Made by a program: the position numbers and the translations under genes. From assembly GCA_045613065.1 (NCBI GenBank), contig JAZLAH010000072.1, positions 39,426 to 103,425 of the forward strand: a stretch of DNA of 64,000 nt, read 5' to 3'. Of this stretch, positions 60,711-64,000 are shown piece after piece. Source of the DNA: Fimenecus sp045613065. Its GTDB lineage: Bacteria > Bacillota > Clostridia > Oscillospirales > Acutalibacteraceae. Below the pieces are notes generated by a model that saw only the letters and a program-made list of their open reading frames with translations, ran no database searches and was not told where the DNA came from. The first letter of the stretch is position 1, and every line of letters starts with the position of its first letter.

Positions 60711-61622
60711 ATGTATAAAATTGAACTTGGAAAAAGTGGAATGCAAGTACCTACTATTGCAGTAGGGTGTATGCGAATTAGTGATATGAATGAAAAAGAG
60801 GTATCTGCATTTGTGGATACAGCATTGAGTTTTGGCGCTAATTTCTTCGACCATGCTGATATTTATGGTGGTGGTAAAAGTGAAGAGGTTTTCTCTAAGG
60901 CTATTTCATCATCAATGCGAGAAAAAGTTATAATCCAGACAAAATGTGGCATTCGTAAAGGTCAGTTTGATTTTTCTTATGACCACATTGTAAATTCTGT
61001 TGACGGAAGTCTTAAAAGACTTGGTACAGATTATATTGATGTGTTACTTCTTCATCGACCTGATGCACTTATGGAGCCTGACGAAGTAGCAAAGGCATTT
61101 GACTACTTGAGAACATCAGGAAAAGTTCGTCATTTTGGTGTTTCAAATCAAAATCCATATCAAATGCAACTTTTACAGAATTCACTTGATATGCCACTTT
61201 GTGCAAATCAGTTGCAGTTTGGTGTTATGCATACACCAATGATTCAGTCAGGTATAAATGTGAATATGTATAACGAATCAGGTGTAAATCGTGACGGTGG
61301 CGTGCTTGATTTCTGTCGTCTTAATAAGATTACTATTCAACCTTGGTCACCAATGCAATATGGTTTCTTTAAAGGGTGTTTTATTGATAATGAAAAATTC
61401 CCTGAACTTAATGAAACACTACAGAGAATTGGCGATAAATATGGTGTTTCAAAAACAACAATGGCTTTTGCCTGGATTCTTCATCATCCTGCAAAAATGC
61501 AACCTGTTACTGGGACAACAAACCTTACTCGTTTAGCTGACTGCTTAAAGGCAAGTGACATTCAGATTACCCGTGAAGAATGGTACGAAATTTATCGTTC
61601 AGCAGGTAATATATTACCATAA
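60711..61622 (+). CDS. Aldo/keto reductase (YdhF-like)
   Basis: 303 residues, a TIM-barrel NADPH-dependent reductase. The catalytic tetrad is readable: Asp47 and Tyr52 in FFDHADIYGGG, Lys78 in IQTKCG, and His in VLLLHRPDALMEP. The coenzyme-binding end shows PVTGTTNLTRLADCLKA. It reduces aldehydes or ketones of sugars and other metabolites; substrate unknown. GAGAGG lies 8 nt before the ATG. It is transcribed alone between its promoter and the hairpin at 61642. Confidence 0.9.
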   Translation: MYKIELGKSGMQVPTIAVGCMRISDMNEKEVSAFVDTALSFGANFFDHADIYGGGKSEEVFSKAISSSMREKVIIQTKCGIRKGQFDFSYDHIVNSVDGSLKRLGTDYIDVLLLHRPDALMEPDEVAKAFDYLRTSGKVRHFGVSNQNPYQMQLLQNSLDMPLCANQLQFGVMHTPMIQSGINVNMYNESGVNRDGGVLDFCRLNKITIQPWSPMQYGFFKGCFIDNEKFPELNETLQRIGDKYGVSKTTMAFAWILHHPAKMQPVTGTTNLTRLADCLKASDIQITREEWYEIYRSAGNILP

Positions 61623-61641
61623 CATAATATCATAAATGGCC

Positions 61642-61680
61642 ATACACCTTGATAATCTTCTGATTGTCAGGGTGTATTTT
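61642..61680 (+). terminator. Terminator of the aldo/keto reductase gene
   Basis: ATACACCTTGA pairs with TCAGGGTGTAT (one T-G pair) around a 14-nt AT-rich loop, then TTT. The T tail is short. Confidence 0.6.
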
Positions 61681-61741
61681 AACGTTTTATAGTCATTTTA
61701 TCCATAAGTGTTCATAATGAACCTATAATAGGCATTTTCTA

Positions 61742-61771
61742 TTGACAATGTATGTAAGAAAAAGGTATAAT
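61742..61771 (+). promoter_or_regulatory. Promoter of the SDR gene pair
   Basis: -35 TTGACA (61742-61747), 18-bp spacer, -10 TATAAT (61766-61771). Confidence 0.8.
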
Positions 61772-61808
61772 TACCTCGTATGAAATTATAAATGATGGGG
61801 GTATTCCT

Positions 61809-63317
61809 ATGCAGAAAAAGACCGTTGCTCTTACTGGTTCATCAGGTACTATGGGATGGGCTGGTTTTCAGGAGTTATATGCAAAGAAAGATAAGTTCAA
61901 CATTGTTGTTCTTAACCGTGGCAGTAAGAAAAACCGTGAGAAATTTGCGGCTTATGAAAATGACCCAGCAGTTAAGCTTGTTTGGGGTGACCTTACAAAT
62001 TATGAAGATGTTCTTGAATTAGTAACAGGTGCTGACTATGTTCTTCACGTTGGTGGTATGGTTTCTCCTGCTGCTGACTACTATCCTGTTAAAACACAGA
62101 AGACAAATGTAGCTGCTGCTCAGAACATCGTTAACGCAATTAAGGCTCAGCCAGATCCAGATGCTGTTAAAGTTGTATACATAGGCACAGTTGCTGAAAC
62201 AGGTGACAGAAATGCTCCTGTTCATTGGGCAAGAACAGGTGACCCAATTAAAATCAGTGTTTATGACCACTATGCAATCAGTAAAGTAAAGGCAGAAGCT
62301 GTTTTTGCTGAGTCAGGTCTTAAATATTGGGTATCACTTCGTCAGTCAGGTATCCTTTATCCTGCAATTCTTAAGAATATGGAACCAATTATGTATCACG
62401 TTCCAATTAATGGTGTTCTTGAATGGGCAACTGTTGAGGATTCAGGTCGTCTTCTTGCAAACGTTTGTGGTGACGATATTCCTGAAGAATTCTGGAGAAA
62501 CTTCTACAACATCGGTTCAGGTGAAGAATACAGAATTACAAACTATGAATTTGAAGAACTTCTTCTTGGTACATTAGGCCTTGGCTCACCAAAGAAACTC
62601 TTTGACCCACACTGGTTTACAACTCGTAACTTCCACGGTCAGTGGTATTACGATGGTGACAAGCTTGAAAAATACTGTCACTTCCGTGCTAATATTCCTG
62701 TTAAGCAGTACTTCAAGAATATGATGACAAAGGTTGAATGGTTCTATAAGCTTGCATTCCTTGCAAAGCCATTTGCATCACTTGTTAAGCCATTTATGAA
62801 GAAGATTGCTGAAACACCTGAATATGGTACAATCTGGTGGGCAGAAAATAAGGTTGATGTAAGAATGAAAGCATACTATGGCAGTATGGAAGAATATGAA
62901 AAGCTTCCAAGAAAATGGGAAGATTTTGAAATTGTTATTCCATCAAAGAAGACAACTGCAAGTGATGTTATAGTTCTTGACCATGGTTATGATGAAACAA
63001 AACCATTCGACACTCTTACTCTTGAAGACCTCCAGAAGGCTGCTGAGTTCAGAGGCGGTAAGTGCCTTGCAACTGAAATCGTTGATATGTACACACCTGT
63101 TAAGTGGGTAAGTGCAAGAGGTAACGAATTCGAAATGTCACCAAACCTTGTACTCAAGGGTGGTCACTGGTGTCCAGCTGAACTTCCTTGGCCATGGGAT
63201 TATGATGAAGAAGCAAGAATCAACCCATTCTTTGCTCAGGTTTGGGACCGTCAAGGTGAAAATAACGTTTATGGTCCTGAAATCTTTGATAACTTTAAGG
63301 AGAAGGTAACAGAATGA
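61809..63317 (+). CDS. Extended SDR (NAD-dependent epimerase/dehydratase family) with unusual C-terminal extension
   Basis: 502 residues. The NAD-binding loop is ALTGSSGTMGWAGFQELY, the Asp contact is WGDLTN, and the catalytic pair is YDHYAISKVKAE (YxxxK). After about residue 300, where most extended SDRs end, it continues for 200 residues with NKVDVRMKAYYGSMEEYEKLPRKW-like helical sequence and GGHWCPAELPWPWDYDEEA. GATGGGGG precedes the ATG. Codon use is highly biased, as in ppdK, so it is probably abundant. It overlaps the next SDR gene by 4 nt (ATGA). Substrate not identified. Confidence 0.85.
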   Translation: MQKKTVALTGSSGTMGWAGFQELYAKKDKFNIVVLNRGSKKNREKFAAYENDPAVKLVWGDLTNYEDVLELVTGADYVLHVGGMVSPAADYYPVKTQKTNVAAAQNIVNAIKAQPDPDAVKVVYIGTVAETGDRNAPVHWARTGDPIKISVYDHYAISKVKAEAVFAESGLKYWVSLRQSGILYPAILKNMEPIMYHVPINGVLEWATVEDSGRLLANVCGDDIPEEFWRNFYNIGSGEEYRITNYEFEELLLGTLGLGSPKKLFDPHWFTTRNFHGQWYYDGDKLEKYCHFRANIPVKQYFKNMMTKVEWFYKLAFLAKPFASLVKPFMKKIAETPEYGTIWWAENKVDVRMKAYYGSMEEYEKLPRKWEDFEIVIPSKKTTASDVIVLDHGYDETKPFDTLTLEDLQKAAEFRGGKCLATEIVDMYTPVKWVSARGNEFEMSPNLVLKGGHWCPAELPWPWDYDEEARINPFFAQVWDRQGENNVYGPEIFDNFKEKVTE

Positions 63318-64000
63318 AAGTATTTATGATTGGTGGCACAGGCCTTTTAGGCTGTGAAGCTGCAAGAATTTTTATTGAAAGAGGACATGAAGTAACAAGC
63401 GTTGCTCTTCCTCCACTTCCACAGGGTGCACCAATTCCTCAGGAAATGAAATTGGAATTCTGCAATATCTATGAAAAGTCAGATGACGAAATCCGTGAAC
63501 TTCTTCGTGGTCACGATTGTTTCGTATTTGCAGCAGGTATTGATGAACGTGTAGAATTCCCTGCACCTGTTTATGACGCATATTACAAATATAACATTCA
63601 GCCACTTGAAAGAATTCTTCCTCTTTGTAAAGAAGTTGGTGTTAAGAAGGCTGTTATCCTTGGTTCATACTTTGCATACCTTGCAAAGGAAAGACCTGAT
63701 ATGAAGCTTACTGAAAAGCATCCATATATCAGAAGCCGTATTGACCAGGAAAATGTCGCTTTCTCATTTGCTGATGAAAACTTTGATGTATCAGTTCTTG
63801 AACTTCCATACATCTTTGGTACACAGCCAGGTAGAAAGCCTGTTTGGGTTATCCTTATTGAACAGATTAAGAGAATGGATAAGCTTCCATTCACAATGTA
63901 TCCAGGTGGCGGTACAGCAATGCTTACAGTTCGTCAGGTTGGCGAAGTAATCGTTGGTGCTGCTGAAAAATCAAAGGGTGCAAAGGCATGGCCTATCAGC
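63314..64000 (+). CDS. SDR-family NAD-dependent epimerase/dehydratase (partial, cut by window end)
   Basis: 229 codons are visible, and the frame stays open to the window edge. The Rossmann start is MKVFMIGGTGLLGCEAARIF. Later stretches are FVFAAGIDERVEFPAP, KKAVILGSYFAYLAKERP and YIRSRIDQENVAF, which stands where YxxxK is expected: the Tyr is kept but the Lys is replaced by Ile or Asp. It may therefore be an atypical or inactive SDR, a quinone-oxidoreductase-like member, or a partner of the preceding enzyme. Translation is coupled to that gene by an ATGA overlap. Confidence 0.85.
   Translation, partial: MKVFMIGGTGLLGCEAARIFIERGHEVTSVALPPLPQGAPIPQEMKLEFCNIYEKSDDEIRELLRGHDCFVFAAGIDERVEFPAPVYDAYYKYNIQPLERILPLCKEVGVKKAVILGSYFAYLAKERPDMKLTEKHPYIRSRIDQENVAFSFADENFDVSVLELPYIFGTQPGRKPVWVILIEQIKRMDKLPFTMYPGGGTAMLTVRQVGEVIVGAAEKSKGAKAWPIS

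Noticed and set aside
1..64000. CRISPR array, insertion sequence, integrase or rRNA
   Set aside because: No regularly spaced repeats, transposase- or recombinase-like proteins or rRNA segments were seen; the only direct repeat is the pair near 2.4-2.6 kb.

Overview
The window is AT-rich, densely coded bacterial chromosome, almost certainly from an endospore-forming Clostridia lineage (a gut or rumen Oscillospirales/Ruminococcaceae-like organism is my best guess). The signs are a spoIIAA-spoIIAB-sigF operon beside a SpoIID-family gene, a RicT/YaaT (PSP1) gene, a DarA-type c-di-AMP receptor, pyruvate phosphate dikinase, Clostridia-type terminators and AAGGAGG ribosome binding sites. Promoters are of the classical TTGACA-17-TATAAT kind, often with an extended TGN element.

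Layout. Positions 1-2260 are a foreign-looking, very AT-rich pair of genes: a Panacea/SocA-like (DUF4065-type) antitoxin-like protein followed by a coiled-coil, five-helix membrane protein. They end at a truncated 3' piece of a tRNA-Lys gene (2331-2377), which looks like the attachment scar of an integrated element. An 88-bp direct repeat carrying the same tRNA end and a terminator follows. From 2.7 kb on the sequence is ordinary chromosome: GH4 alpha-galactosidase, Rieske-FAD oxidoreductase, serine hydrolase, SGNH esterase and alpha/beta hydrolase (2.7-8.7 kb); an XRE regulator, a DtxR-type regulator and two flavoproteins (8.8-12.5 kb); a PASTA pseudokinase and a large DUF5696-type lipoprotein (12.6-16.5 kb); the forespore sigma-F operon and a SpoIID-family gene (16.5-19.1 kb); citrate synthase, two membrane proteins and a DarA-HolB-RicT cluster with a ferredoxin (19.2-24.9 kb).

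Positions 24.9-29.8 kb are a minus-strand operon joining an rRNA methyltransferase, a GH35 beta-galactosidase and an SGNH esterase. Then come a CapD-type nucleotide-sugar dehydratase, a branched-chain aminotransferase, an Hsp33-methyltransferase-YerC operon and a Fur-family regulator with a His-rich metal exporter (30-36.4 kb). After these are a GH51 arabinofuranosidase lipoprotein, a metallophosphoesterase with a GH89 alpha-N-acetylglucosaminidase, PPDK, an ATP-grasp enzyme with a possible structured leader, a C45/choloylglycine-like Ntn hydrolase, an M20 peptidase and a TraX protein (36.5-50.6 kb). Positions 50.6-58.1 kb hold four exported proteins: two metallophosphoesterases, an uncharacterised 876-residue protein and a lipase-like alpha/beta protein. 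The window ends with a third SGNH hydrolase, a GH28-like beta-helix protein, an aldo/keto reductase and two translationally coupled SDR genes, the last cut by the window edge.

Functionally the window suggests a saccharolytic anaerobe that trims plant and host glycans (GH4, GH28, GH35, GH51, GH89, several esterases) and ferments the products (PPDK, ferredoxin). The most unusual items are the Panacea/membrane-protein pair at the tRNA scar, a pseudoknot-capable leader before the Rieske flavoprotein (4107-4215), a three-way-junction leader before the ATP-grasp gene (45712-45815), and two places where a terminator hairpin contains the next gene's promoter element. No CRISPR array, rRNA, intact tRNA or insertion sequence was seen.
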